Shown: positions 23,312 to 36,326 of the stretch, piece after piece | Position numbering within the stretch: the stretch's first letter is position 1 | How the letters are laid out: every line of letters starts with the position of its first letter | Assembly: GCA_006503535.1 (NCBI GenBank) | Contig: QYRS01000005.1 | Span: 2,480,001-2,544,000 of the forward strand | Length of the DNA: 64,000 nt | Direction of reading: 5' to 3' | Source: Arthrinium phaeospermum | Taxonomy: Eukaryota > Ascomycota > Sordariomycetes > Amphisphaeriales > Apiosporaceae | Translations under genes and position numbers: made by a program | The notes under the pieces: generated by a model | Told to the model about the DNA's origin: nothing | Database searches by the model: none | Seen by the model: the letters and a program-made list of their open reading frames with translations, nothing else

Positions 23312-26300
23312 TGTAATTAGTAGTTAATTGCAGTTCGAGAACTGTTACGGAATGGATCGTATTTCTCTCATTGGGGGACTAGACGCGACATGATGATGCC
23401 GAACAATTGTCTGATATGCCCGCGTGAGCCCATGATGGGAGAAAGATTGGGCCGGCGTAGGATCTCGGGTGCAGATACTTACGATGACCTTCCTTCGCGG
23501 GTTCTGTAGGTATACATGGTTAGATGCCAAGACAATAATAAAAAAGGGGTTTGGCCACAAGAATTCGGCCCCTGGTCTAATGTATACAATGAGCACCGCA
23601 AGCTATGCTAATACCTAACATTTACTATAGCATATCGAATAATTATAGAAATTATTAGTATATTATGGCATGCAATTTTTGCTTAGCTGTTTGTATGCAA
23701 TTAATATTCTATGTATATCATGTTAGCAGTTTGCAACCACTCCCGCGTTAGTATTCCCCCTCGACAGGGCAAAAGTAGGCTTGATCAGCGTATTAGACAA
23801 GTAATGCCTAACCTGGATGCTGGCCTGGAAACGAGGCACCGACGGCGGTCATCGCACTGTTTGGCGCAATGGTCGCATCATGAGACGCTCTCGGTGGCGA
23901 CGATGGCTTGTCCTCTTCGGCTTACCGAGTGGCATCACATGATGCCGCCACGCAGTTGGGGCTATACTACTAGCTGCACCGCGCCGCATCATATGGAGAT
24001 GCAGCCCACACAGCTCAGCACATTTAGGGGAACGGTGAAGGCGCAGGAATCACCTAGGTGAATCATGAGGTACTTATAGAAAGACGCGTGGAACCCCTTC
24101 TGACAAGTCCGGCTCAGTCAGCGTGGGGGGCTTCCGAGAATGATGGGAGAGTAAACGGCTGTCACTTGACACCACCCCGGTTGATGCAGTCAGCGTACAG
24201 GTAGTAATACTCCAGAAGCCCCTTGCAGTATTCCCCATAGATCAGCTCGTGGGAACATATGGACGGAGGACCCTTGTACTTGAAGGCACCTGGTCGAGTA
24301 TATAGGAGTCCTGATAGAGACGGGGGGGACGACAGGTCTAGCTTGCGGATCGGATCACCAGGCCCAGAACGGACTGGGAGCAAAGCGGGCAGAGCCGCAA
24401 GTTGTTGCTACTATACCCGCTGAGTCTTCAAGTTGGCATCTTGCGTGGTAGGTCGCTGTATATGTATATAGGTAGACCAAGGGTGTTGCCCCCTGCGTAT
24501 GCGATGCAGGCGACGGGAGTAGTAGATAATCGCGGACGATAACGCATGCGAGTTATTCCCGAGGATGTGACATCGCGTCGATCAGACCTGAGCAGGGTGC
24601 CAGTCGGCAGGTTTCTGGTCCAAGCATCGAACACGGTTATTTCACAAGATGTGCCATTGCCACATGTGAATTGGGCAGGCAGTGGACAGTCCCTCATGAC
24701 CCTGGAGATCAAGACAGTCGCAAGCGAAAAAAGAAAGCGGCCATGGCGCTTGCGGCTTACAGGCCTCTCTCCCGCGCGATTGGAGAAGGGCAAAAGCGTC
24801 ATCCGCACCTGCATGGATGGGTTGCCAGTCTCGGTGTCCAAAAGGGCATCGCCCATCCCACCCCATGTCAGCCCCAAACCTTCGACGCGGTTGGCGGGTA
24901 TCTGGTAAGAATCGAGGCGCGCGCCGAAAGGGCAAAACTTAAATACAAGAACCCCCAAGCCCAAGACCTTTGACAGGCGCCCTGCGGTTATATGCAGACA
25001 CATATTGCAGTATGTACATTACTCCGTACTGACATGGTCGCTTTTGCCCTCGCGCCACACATTGCGGCTTGGACTACCGAGCACGACGACGGTTTGTATG
25101 CGGGCAAGGCCGGACGCAGCTACTTCATCATCCCGCGTTGAGCTGATGGAAATTTCGTAAGAGGAATGGAATATTACGGAAGGTAATGACAGCCGGACCC
25201 CCATGCAGAAGCTGGAAGGGCCTGTTGACCTCGGCCAGAACCTGGCTGCGGATCACGGCGCAATGCACTCGACTGCTTTGGGGGTCATAATCCAGGGGTC
25301 AGTTTTATTCTTCTTCTCACAACCCTTTCCGTGCCGCTCAGAGTTTGCACGTCGCCGCATCTCATCTCATGACATGGCCACGGATTTAGATCGACAACAG
25401 CCATTATCACAAACGACCGAGTTTGAAGCGTGCGGCGCCCGCAGAGTCGGACTCTTCCGACTCTCTGTCCCTTTCTTTCACCTCTCTCTCCCCCCCGCTC
25501 CGAGAAGCCCACCGCTGCTAAGCTTCTGTCAAAATGCGACGGCATTCGCGTCGGTCTTTCCTTTTGCTGCCTCCTTCGTCGTATACAGGTGGGTAAATCG
25601 ACGAGAACAGCGTAGCAGATCGCATGAGAAGCGCAGGAGACCGAAGGGGGATTGGGTGAGGTTCCATTAAGATGCAGGCAATCTCGCTCGGTTCCAGAGG
25701 TGGGAACCCGCACGCAAGGGCCTCAATATGCGTCCGGTTCCTGATTGGGCAACTGCTGATGGGGTCCGAATCAGGATGGGAGATGGCGGTTCAACGGCCT
25801 GACTCTTTTTGAGAATATCCATTTTCCCATTTGGTATGATTGTTGTCTCCTCGGAAACCTTGCCCTGCTATGGCCCAACCAAATATCCCGGCCTTTGTAG
25901 ATTTGGTTGACAAGTTGACAGGTAATTATTAGTAAGGCTAGCCTATCTGGTCTATAGATAGCACCGACCACTCACTTAGGTCAGCTGAAAAGCGACTCGC
26001 TCAAACTTTAAAAACTCTTCTTTTTTCTTTCTCCAGACCGGTCCGGCGCCGGTAGGAAAATAGTCGGGTCGAACAATTACGATCGTGTGCTTTCTGTCTT
26101 TCTCCCACGCACAGGTTAAACCGATGTAGATGTTGCAGGAAGTCTCGAGCACCTACTGTACTTGCTGCAGAGGGCGTCTGGGCAGGGGGATTGGCCTAGA
26201 TTTCCCGAGAGCTCTAACCAACTGGGGCATTTCGCGATTGATTGAGATCCAAGTCCAAGCTTTCTCTGCCAAACGGCCGGAGATAGCTCCATATATCGTA

Positions 26301-28407
26301 CATTGTATGGTGAACAGGGGCAGCGGCCAAATCGTATTCATTTTCGGACCACATCCCATCTCCTTGGGTGGGCTCTAGCCGGGGGGGCCCCAAGTGCCCC
26401 CACCTGCTGCACTGTCGGAAACGTCCTCAAATCCTCTCGAGCATAGCACCGCCGCCAGCCGCGCCTAAGAGGATTTCCAGGGGGTTGGTTCTCGCCTCTA
26501 TGGTCTGCATGCTGTTCGTGAGCGAGAAAAATTTGCTGGTTAGGAAGCCCCTGGTTGAGTAGATAGCAAGCATAATGGAAGTTCCCGTCGAGCGGCGTTT
26601 GCAGGGCGCGGATAATTCCATGAGAAGGAACATTATCAGTAGGACCCTGAAAATCGAACTGCCCATCACCGACTGTACATCCATAGATATGCAATGGACT
26701 TCCACTATGTTCGTGATATGTCTAGGGTATGCTGGAACAAAGGACGCGCGGGAACTTGGATGGCCCCTCGCTCGGTTCTATTGACCACATCCAGTCAGTA
26801 TACGGGCACACGGCTGTACCGTCTTGAGGTCCTTTCCAGATCATAGCAGACGACGTCGATGGGACATTCGCCAGAAGTATATAGTAGGACACATATCGCC
26901 CAGGAGCCGTTTAGATTTGCAGAGAAGGGGGTCCGTCGTCATAGTCAAATACATCAATCGGTGATGTCGTGCAATGTAGGACCATGACGAGCGGAGGGAG
27001 GCCGGTTGTTAGTTTGGAAGTCGGAGTATGTAAGCTGCGGTGCTTCTGAGTAAGTGGGTTTGATGCTAGTGGTTCCCTGCAGTGACCCAGTCGTCCAACC
27101 TGCCCAGTGGAAGAGGACTTCTTAGCTTCGGCGCATAGAACAGGGACCGGTCCAAGCCCCCTGTGCTGCAGGTGATGGGATGTGGTGGTGGTGGGTGTGG
27201 CCCATTCTGAAGACTCGGAGTATGCCTGGTGTTGGTGGCATTGTACAGTAGGTGGTAGGTATTATGTATTCGATGGTCGCTACCGGGTGTGCATACGTAC
27301 ATCTCAAATCTTTGCTTATTACCGTTCATCCATGGTGGGGGGGCTTGCCTCGCGCGATGCCTACATACTGCCTTCTGCCTACTTGCCTACAAGTACCTAA
27401 GGACCTACCTACTCGAACATCACCTCTCAGACAGGCGTATATGCCCGTGTATTCGACCGGCAATTCATTTTGTACGTCTAGGTCTGCGTTATTATTAGAC
27501 TCTGACACCGAGTCTGTTGTATGGCATTCCCTCTTGTCGCAACTTGCTCTCTGCCTAACCCACTTTCTCGAGGTGCTCCTCCAGTCACCGCTCCGGTTTC
27601 CCCTCAACCCCCCGCCCCATCGGCTACTTGTACCAAATGTATCGGTCGGGGTAGTTAGCTCGCTGTAAGCTCAGCTAGGCAGTCCCTCCACTGCCTCCTC
27701 TGCCCCCCGGTTCACACACTCTTGCCTAGTGCACATGAAGATGCGACGCGGGATCCATCCATACCACACCCACAATCTCTCGACCGGTATGGACTGTCGC
27801 TTTTTTATTTCCAAGACGGCCATCGGCTGCTTTGAGGCGTCTCTTCTCCCCCCTCGCTCTGCAAGTCGCTTTCCTGACCAATAGTTGAATCCTCCAGTGA
27901 TTTCCTATGATACACTGTTCGTCGAACTAAAACCCGCCGCCTACTCACGACCACTTATTATTTCTGCCGTCCGGCCTCGCACCTCTACCGAGAGCGAGCG
28001 CATTGCTCTCGCCCTACGCAAGCCTGCCCCAGCCTAATCCTCCCGGCCGGCGACTGCTCCCTCACTGCTTGTCGCCCGAGACAGGCAATCCAAATCGGCC
28101 ATTCCCGACTTGCGAGACAACTACGACCCGAACCGAAAAAGTTACGAGTCGAAGTTTTTGTATTTGTTGATGATTGATTGCGTGGGGGCAAACTCTACGG
28201 CGAACCTTGTTCTCTGTCCCGTAGAAAAAGGTCAAGGCAGAAAGGCTCTTTCTTGAGCTGGTACGAGTGCGGGAAAACGTAGCCTCTGTGCTGGCTCCTG
28301 CCGCAACGACTGACGAGCAACGCAACGGACGGATCTGGTCAGCGACGGCCAGAACGACACCTAGTCCGACTTGCTTGTCGCAAAGCTCGCTGCGAGGGGC
28401 GACACAG
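23312..28407. other. Intergenic region, no gene seen
   Basis: About 5 kb between TERT and the bHLH gene. It contains an AT-rich island near 23590-23720, CCTAC/TACCT-rich DNA near 27360-27415 and several overlapping short frames on both strands (for example 24428-25003) without recognisable features. The last few hundred bases are the CT-rich leader of the bHLH gene. Confidence 0.55.
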
Positions 28408-30607
28408 ATGTCGATTCGGAACATGGCGATGATGGACCCGAACAACTGGAACGGGCAGGATCACACCATGACCCCAACGGGCGAAGATGACTTTCAACAG
28501 TTTCTCGAGCTGGGCGGGATGTCCAACATGGGCGACGGGCTGCAATTCGACTTTCAGGACTTTAACCCCGCGACGAACCCTTCGTCCATGATGCATCCCT
28601 CTCATCAGGGCCATCATGATCATCTGGATACGGCAATGAGTGGTACCGAAACCGCGGGCATCATCGCTAGCAGTAGCATGCCAATGCCGACCCAGATGAT
28701 TCCTACCACCTCGGAATCGATGGTACCTACCGTTCCCTCCCAGATGCTGGGTTCTCAACACCCCAGCCCTGGCGATGCTCTCTCCGACCTGGACGCGCAG
28801 ATTCAGTTTCTACAACATCAACGGATGCAAGAGCAGCACAGGCAAATCCAGGAGCAGAACATACAGTTTGAGGAGCAGCAGATCAACTTCTTTGCTCAGC
28901 AGCAGCGGAATATGATCCCTCCTACTCCTCAAAGTCTGGAGATGCATCCTTCGAACCACTTCTACACACAACAGCAGCGGTCGCAACAACAGCAGCAGCA
29001 ACAACAGCAACACCAGCACCGCCAGGGCGAGCAGACTCCCCAACATTCGCATGGAATGTTTGATCGCTACCCCAGGCTGAAGGACCAGACAGACGTATGC
29101 TAAATAACTTGCCCGAACATGTGAGAATTACTACTAATCCTTTGAACAGATGGCCTTCACGCCGCTGGTCTCCCCGGCGGTCACTCCCTTGGACACGCAG
29201 TTTTCGGTTGAAACACAATTCACGGTGCCCGGGGCCTACTTCAGCCCGCTCACTTCGCCTGCTTTGCATGCTCAGAATCACGAGTCGATACCGAACTTCG
29301 ACGCAACCCATCATGGCTCCACCGCCACGAACTCCCCCGTGGAGATGGATCTGGAGTCGAGCACCCCTCCCCCTAGTGCTGTTGACCTCTCTAAAAAGGC
29401 GCGCCAAAAGAATGTCAACAAGGCAAGAAAGTCTGGCGTGAGGCAATCGCCTATAGTGAAGCCACATCGAAAGAAGACGGCGTCAACACCCATCATGAAT
29501 GCACAGGTTCTGAGCGAGTTGGCTGAAACGCTTACCGAGAGAAACACCGTCAAACCCGCTCCTCTGTCCACGCCTTCAACAGAGGACTCGGAGAACGCTT
29601 CCGTGTCGCCAGAGGCTTTGTCCGAGATGCCACCTCCGCCAGTCCCTCAACCAAGATCCGCTCGGCCATCGCCTTACCTTCAAGCTCAGAACAGCAACAA
29701 CGCCACCCCCCATACCGTACCTGCTGCGACATTGAATGGCGGCGCCTCGCCGGCAACGCCAGCCTCGCTCTTCAGGATATCACCCAGAAACAAGTCGGCC
29801 GACTCCAGCAATCCCGGGCAGATAGCCTCGGAACATATCGAGAATTTCGAGCTGCCTGAATCCGCCAATTTCCCGAAACCGCAACTTCCGCAGATCAACA
29901 CGCAATCCGACGTGACATCGCCGGACCTGGAGGCTAGTAGGAGCTCCAATTTGCAGCCATTGCCATCACCTGTATTCGCTCGTCCTTCACAGCCATCCTC
30001 GGCAACTGCGAGTCCGCTGTTAACCCCGAAACTGTCAGCCACCAACTCTCGCAAAACACCACTTCTGGCCGCCAGAACGAGCCGGAAGCGATCGAGCGTG
30101 AGCTCGGTGCAAGTCTCCCCCGCACTTCTACCCCGGATATCACCCAACATCAAGCCGCTACTGCCCGGCACCCCGGGAATGTCAGCTGAAGATACTGCGT
30201 CGCTCTTGTTGACTTCGAAGTCGAATTACCAGAACATCCTCGAGGGGAATACAGTACCGGGGGTGTCGTATCCCACCGAGCTCTCTACGAACCTCACGTC
30301 GAAACGAACGTCGCACAAAATTGCCGAGCAGGGTCGACGTAACCGCATCAACATGGCGCTGCAAGAGATTGCGACATTGCTCCCCAAAAGCGTCATTGCG
30401 GAAAAGCGGGAGGAAGAAGGGGAGAGCCCCGGCAGCGACAAGGGAGACAACAAGAAGGAATCCAAGTCTTCATCGGCCAGCGCGCCCAACAGCAAGGCCA
30501 GCACGGTGGAGATGGCGATAGTGTACATCAAGCAGCTACAACAGGAAGTAGCGGAGGCCAACAAGAGGGCCGAGGAGGCGGAGAGCAGGTTGGCGGCCGC
30601 CGCATGA
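28408..30607 (+). CDS. nuc-1: bHLH transcription factor, NUC-1/PHO4-like phosphate regulator
   Basis: Activator of the phosphate-starvation regulon, normally controlled by the PREG/PGOV (Pho80/Pho85-type) kinase and inhibitor. Exons are 28408-29094 and 29150-30607, phase 0, with branch CTAAT and acceptor AACAG; 714 aa. The N-terminal third is Met/Gln-rich with a polyglutamine tract. Exon 2 opens with the family block MAFTPLVSPAVTPLD...YFSPLTSPALHAQ. The C-terminal bHLH (about residues 612-692) has basic region KRTSHKIAEQGRRNRINMAL, carrying the H-E-R triad that contacts CACGTG/CACGTT-type E-boxes. A serine- and charge-rich loop of about 35 residues separates it from helix 2 (STVEMAIVYIKQLQQEV). 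The chosen ATG is the first in frame; the frame continues upstream without ATG to about 28267. The family call is strong, and strict orthology to NUC-1 is inferred from the exon 2 block. Confidence 0.88.
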
Positions 30608-31513
30608 CATATTAGGCCGGTACCCGACAGTAACGCGGCTTATATTTAGCTATATATATAAGGAAAAACAGGGACCGGGATAAAGGGGTAAAAGTAATGA
30701 AATGGGTGGTCACGACGAGTGTGCGCGTGGTATACACCACAACGCTGGGGCTGGGCGTTTCGGGGGCATATGGATGAGAGGTTCTCAGAGACGCATCATT
30801 GTCGTGAACGACGACGCACACCATTCGCGGTGGCAAAACAGACTCGGAGAAGTCGGGAACTAACTTGCATTTTTCGGATTGGCAGCGCATGTGTAGATAA
30901 GAAAATACCGCGTATATCACCCCCTTTTTCATGGGGTACCTTCGCGGGTTTGATGTAGTAGGGCGAGCGGCTATGATCCACTGCTTATACTGACAAAGGC
31001 GAAGCTTATTACTGTATAAAACGTAACTTAAGTGTCTTGTCCATTGAGACTATGTTAAGAGGATAGAAACACGTATAATGTATAAAAAGATGCAAAGATG
31101 AATGGGAAGTATTACGTATGGTGCTCATGGTGCAGACCAGGCGATCACTGAGAAGGGTTCTCCAGCCAGAACTGTAGATTGGCGTAATAAATACGCATTT
31201 AAACCCATACAAATCTAATCAATACACGACAAGACCACAGCAGGTATCTTGCTCAGGTTCAAAGGTAATCCCACCCAACGCCACGCCGAAAGAAAAGACC
31301 AGACCACCAGTCCCCCGTCCATTCCAGACTCTAGTGAGTCACCAAACCAACTGAAACCGGGCTCGATTCGTAAACATCGTACAGAGAAGAAATATCCATA
31401 TGATACCGCACGACTCTAGAAAGACGACTGGAAATATATCCGCTCATGGTGCACATTGTAAACACTCCTCCTCCTTCTTTTCTTATTGGATGAGGTTCCA
31501 GTATTCTTCTATT
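30608..31513. other. Convergent 3' intergenic region
   Basis: The shared downstream region of the bHLH and transporter genes. It becomes AT-rich towards 31000-31220, consistent with 3' UTR and terminator DNA. No gene seen. Confidence 0.6.
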
Positions 31514-33613
31514 CTACAAGTACTTCAGTTTCCGAGTCGCATAGACCGACATGGTCGCACTGACCGCCCCAATGAACATGCAGACCGCAATCGCGTTCGG
31601 CCCGTCCGTGGGGTGCTGCTCCTCCGGGTGCGCGTCGTGCGCGAGCTCGGGGCTCTTGCCGGGCTCGAGGATGGCGAAGACGATGGTGCTGATGAAGGTC
31701 CCGATGAACTGGGGGATCGTCGTGTAGATGTTGAGGATGCCGAAGTAGATGCCCGAGAGCTCGCCGGAGCCGTTAGCCTTGTCCTCGCCGTCCGGGCCGT
31801 GGGTGCCGCCGTTCTCGAGATGTCGGTCCGTCGTCGGGCTGCCGGGGTGATCCAGGGTCGTCATCTCCACGGCGCCGTTGGGAACTCGCTGGTACGAGGC
31901 GTTCGACTCGGCCCCGCCGCTGAGTTTGTTGACCTCGACGCCGAGGAACGTGGGAGGCGCCCACATGGTGATTGTCCACGGCAAACCGCAGATGCACATG
32001 ATGACCGTCGCGAATCGGAAGCTGGTGGCAAAGGGGGCCAAGTATAGGGCGAATGCGAATAAGCCATTGCCGAACATCCAAGCCGTCAATAGACTCGGCT
32101 TATACTTGTTGAGCTTCTCAAGGTACGAAGCAATGCTTTGTGGGGGTCTATGGGTGAACTGGTCGTCCTCGGGACTCCGGATGACCAGTGGCAGCACCCA
32201 GGAACCAACCGCTGTAATGCACGAGTAGATGACCAAAGCAGTGCTCCCGATCCGTCCTATGTCACCGAGAGCATCGCCACTTTTGGCATCTGCCGGGACA
32301 TCATAGCGGTAGTAGGTCTCGCCCACCCACGTGGTACCGTAGAACAGGAAAGGAAACCAGCCAATCCAAGCCCATAGCTGGACCATGCAGATTGCTCTTA
32401 TCCGTGGCGGGAGATTGAGGATTGTCGACCAGATCTGGTAAACCACTTTGAACTTCCCTCCGCGCTGGTTCGGATCGTGCCTCACATCCACCAAGACTCG
32501 CTCCGTAACGGCCCAACATGTGACAGCCGACGCACCCAGAATGCCCACGGCAGCGATGACGGTCAGTTTCTTGAACTGTGTATCACCGAGGAAGCTGCCA
32601 GTGATCTTTTCCAGATCGACGGCGCCGGCAACGTAGCCGATCAGGTGGCCAATGGAAGACATTCTGCCTCCTGGACGTAAGTCAGTACAGTTATTAGTCT
32701 CGAGGTGGGGTTTATTAGCCTACCCCATGCAGCACCATCTTGCTGCTTAGATATGGGTAGCGTGTCGACGACCAGGCTTCGTGCGGCGGACATGACTGCA
32801 AGAAATTAGCTCCCGTCTTCACGGCCATGTTCATAATCGAGACGCACCAGCATTGATCGAGAAATCAACAATGTAGATCGAGAGGACTGCGACGAATACA
32901 GTTATATTTTTCGCTCCATCCCCTTCGCCGAAGAATGCCGTGATGATTTCCTTGGTAAATCCCAGCACCAGCAGCCCGAGAGCTACGATGATAGAACCGA
33001 CAGCAATAAAGGGGCGCCGGCGGCCCCATTTCGACTTCGACTCGTCCGCAATCGCGCCGACAATAGGCTGCACGACGAGCCCGGACAACGGGCCAGCGAT
33101 CCATACCAATGAGGTGTGCGACTTGGACAAACCAAGAGACAACAGGTAGGGATTTCCATAGGTCATTTCTACTCCCCAAGTGAACCTGCAGACGATGGTA
33201 GGTGCGGGTCAGTCTACGTTAAGTCGTGACAAGAGCCCCCAAAGGGATCAGCCGACTTACACGATGCCGAGGGTGCTGAAGTTCAATAGCAGCATGCGCA
33301 CCGTGTCCGAGCTGCCCTTAATTGAGGGCTGCCCCGACCATTTTGACATCTCTGCGGGATTGTTGGAGTTGCGCACCCAACCGTCGTCTTCGTCGCCGTC
33401 TCTGGCCTCTCGTTGTTCCCCTATGTTCGGAGAGGCGGCTCGCGCGTTGGTGGGGACTGCTGCGTAGGGGTCGTCGAATGGCTCCCAGGCCTCGCTATCG
33501 GAGTCGGCTGCGTCGTCGTGCTTCGATCGGTGTGAAGAAGGGATTTCGCTCGGATGGGGAGCGTCTGGGGTCGACGGGAGGGTTTTCAGGCCATCTGGCA
33601 ATGTCGAGGCCAT
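31514..33613 (-). CDS. Sucrose/alpha-glucoside proton symporter (GPH/SUT family)
   Basis: A 12-helix plasma-membrane sugar importer resembling S. pombe Sut1 and plant SUTs, expected to co-transport a disaccharide with protons. Exons are 33613-33261, 33185-32848, 32795-32724 and 32670-31514; these sum to 640 codons (639 aa) with consistent phases and standard splice sites. The hydrophilic acidic N-terminus (about 110 residues) precedes TM1. The family motif SKSKWGRRRPFI lies between TM2 and TM3 (about residues 167-178), preceded by GPLSGLVVQPIVGAIAD. Other markers are VDFSINAVMSAARSLVVD and a long central loop with a C-terminal TM set ending RKLKYL. It diverges from HIS1 with about 1.5 kb between starts. 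The substrate cannot be fixed from sequence; maltose or another alpha-glucoside is as possible as sucrose. Confidence 0.9.
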
Positions 33614-35093
33614 AATAGGGCCCGGAATGCGGCAAGTTATGGTGAGATGGGTTGGCTGCTGACATTGAATACAGGGATTGGTACGTAATTGCGAGATCCA
33701 CCGTCACCTCTTGGGATGTCTTGGGGGGCCGGGGTCTGGGGTTGCACAGAGTGGGAGATGGGTGGTACAGTTCGCGTCAGTGAGACATCGAGAAAGGCTC
33801 ACTCTGAATAGGTGGTGAGCTGAGATGAGGATAGATGATAGGTGGCCGGAGGACATCTTCTGTGCTGACGGTTCTCGTTGCATCTCATCGTGTCGCATAG
33901 TGAGAGCTCCTAACGTCCCAAGTCCAGATCTGCTAACCTTAAGGTCCGTCTAGGTGAGGTACCTCTTGCCCTTCTAGAGCGTCGTAGATGTCTACCCCAG
34001 ATTAGCTCGGCGGGCGATCATGACGTCGAAAATGACCGCTGGAGTCTGATAGGTAGTAATTGTCCATTGACTGCAATTGTAGATAAATAACGTAGTGCGT
34101 TTGCACCAGCTAATACTTTTCCTACCCGAATATACCATCTATTTCCTGCCATCCTGTATTTTAATTCAAGGGGCCGAATCTGAGATATGTTCTCGCTCGA
34201 GTTCAGCTCCATGCGTTTGGGAAAGTCTTGAGTAACGAGATCCGAGTACCTACATGTACACGCAATCGCATTTCAGACAAACCAATACCACCTGGACCAA
34301 TGGCTGTAGGTAGGCACTTGCGCCCCTAAATTTGATTTCATGCGCCTTGGCTATGGCTTGCCGCGCAGCCGGGCTCTTGGAATACGGTTGCACCAGCATC
34401 GGTTCATTGATCAGATTGAAAGGGGAAATGGCACTTATTGACTCGCAACAGCGATCTCGCGGTTCTGGTTCCAAAGGGGAAGGCGCATGGGATGGGGATT
34501 CGATTCCCATTGGCGATCTACCTCCCTGTCGAAATACCTCAGATTGCATTGGGCAGGCTAATGGAGCAAGTTAACGGCCCGGGTTCCATAAACCTCTTTT
34601 GCGGGACCTAGGAAGTATGCTTGCTCAGGTGTGCGCTGTGCCTGCCCCGCCGCGCCTTACACACAGCTGGGCGAATTCAGCAATGGTTGGCTCCGAAGTA
34701 GGAACGTGGGGTCCTAGTCACTCTAGAGACTCGCACCATCGTCGCTAGAACAAAATTTGTGACCCCTCCAAACAGTCATCGCGAAGAGTCAAACTGATTG
34801 CTACCAATCAATACCCAATCGCGTCGCGAAATATCTCCGAGTATAGCATTGCTCTCGCTTCTGAATAAAGAGGGAAGCTGACCCTTTACAGCTGCACATC
34901 TCCTGCATCCCACTGTGTGTTTGCGACGACGATCCGATTTCTGACCCCCACCTCCACTGCCGACCTGAGCTAGGTATATCACCACCAAGTCGCCATATTT
35001 TTTCGGAGCAGAAGGGCCAGCGTTTCAAAGCCCGCATCCCCCTCCGCCTCTTGCAGTAGTTTCTTTGGGATCCAGTAGAGAACCACCAGCAAG
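33614..35093. other. Divergent promoter region, transporter and HIS1
   Basis: No gene. It contains GGTA-type motifs (33951-33965, 34306-34315) and two TGACTC half-sites (34439-34444 on plus, 34786-34791 on minus) that could bind the amino-acid starvation factor CPC1/Gcn4. Confidence 0.5.
34786..34791 (-). promoter_or_regulatory. Possible CPC1/Gcn4 half-site upstream of HIS1
   Basis: GAGTCA on plus (TGACTC on minus), about 300 nt before the HIS1 ATG. Gcn4-type control of histidine genes is well known in fungi, but a six-base match is weak by itself. Confidence 0.25.
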
Positions 35094-36326
35094 ATGGACT
35101 TGGTCAACCAGTTAGTATATACCCTTTGACCGCCCGATACCACGAACCGTTCCTTATACCCAACTCAACATCGATCTGGAATCATGGCCGAACTAATCTC
35201 CCTCGGAAACAGCTTGGAAGGCCGCCTACTATTTGCCGTGCCCAAAAGTGAGTAGTATATCCGAACTTGCCGGCCGTGATTGTCTTTGCTTACTGACACC
35301 CGCTCCAGAGGGACGGCTGAATGGCGCAGCGCTCAACCTTCTCGAGGGTGCCGACATCCAATTCAGGAGAGAAAACCGCCTCGACATTGCTCTCGTCAAG
35401 AACCTTCCTATCGCCCTGATCTTCCTCCCCGCGGCCGATATTCCCACCTTCGTCGGAGAGGGCCAGGTCGATCTCGGCATCACTGGCTTCGACCAGGTCC
35501 AAGAGCACGATGCTGGTGTACACGCCGTCTACCGCCAACGGAGGTTCTCTGGTGAGATCACGCCCGAGGAGGAGAGTGCCAAGACCGCCGTTTCCGGCTG
35601 CGAGACCGTCATGGAGCTTGGCTTCGGCGCTTGCAAGCTTCAGGTGCAGGTGCCCGTGAAGGGTCCTTACCAAACGCCCAAAGACCTGATCGGAAAGAAC
35701 ATCGGTACCAGCTTTGTGAAGCTTTCGGAGAAGTACTTTGCCAACCTGGAGCTCGAGGCCGGCTTCAACCCTCAGGACACCCCGAACGGCAAGCTGCGAA
35801 CCAACATCATTGAGCTGAGTGGTAGTGTCGAAGCAGCTTGTGCTCTTGGTGTCGCCGACGGCATTGTCGATCTTGTTGGTAAGTAATTGCGTGGCAATCA
35901 TCATTCTCCGACAACACTGGACAAAACATACTGACCATTCGGGCTACAGAGTCGGGCGAGACCATGAAGGCTGCCGGCCTGATGCCTATCGATACCGTCG
36001 TCGACTCGAGCGCCATTCTGATCAAGTCGCGGTCACCGCGCAGCACGGAAATGGTCGACTTGATCGCATCCCGTATCCGCGGTGTCATCACCGCCCAGAA
36101 GTTCGTCCTGTGCCAGTACAACATCGAACGATCATCACTGGCCTCGGCTTCTCAGATTGCACCTGGAAAGCGCGCCCCTACAATCACCACCCTGGATGAG
36201 GAGGGATGGGTGGCCGTTTCCGTCATGGTTGAGAAGAAGAAGATTGCCACCGTCATGGATGAGCTGATCAAGGTCGGTGCGCATGACATTCTGGTTCTCC
36301 AGATCGCGAACACGCGAAGCGACTAG
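35094..36326 (+). CDS. HIS1: ATP phosphoribosyltransferase (first step of histidine synthesis)
   Basis: Condenses ATP and PRPP to phosphoribosyl-ATP, the committed and histidine-inhibited step. Exons are 35094-35110, 35213-35247, 35309-35878 and 35950-36326, 333 codons (332 aa). The two tiny first exons encode MDLVNH and LEGRLLFAVPK, and splicing restores the conserved PKKGRLN block. The catalytic HisG domain shows FRRENRLDIALVKNLPIALI, the PRPP-region segment FVGEGQVDLGITG, and ELSGSVEAACALGVADGIVD. The regulatory HisG_C domain follows, with IKSRSPRSTEMVD and KIATVMDELIKVGAHDILV. This is the long form expected in fungi. A second ATG at 35184 lies inside intron 1 and should not be used as the start. 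TGACTC half-sites upstream suggest general amino-acid control. Confidence 0.96.

Noticed and set aside
24428..25003. 191-codon minus-strand frame, with overlapping plus-strand frames
   Set aside because: No recognisable motif, a mutually overlapping open frame on the other strand, and no splice or start support.
34490..34515. GATTCGATTCC resembling a tRNA B-box
   Set aside because: The bases around it do not form a T-arm of correct geometry and there is no A-box or acceptor stem.
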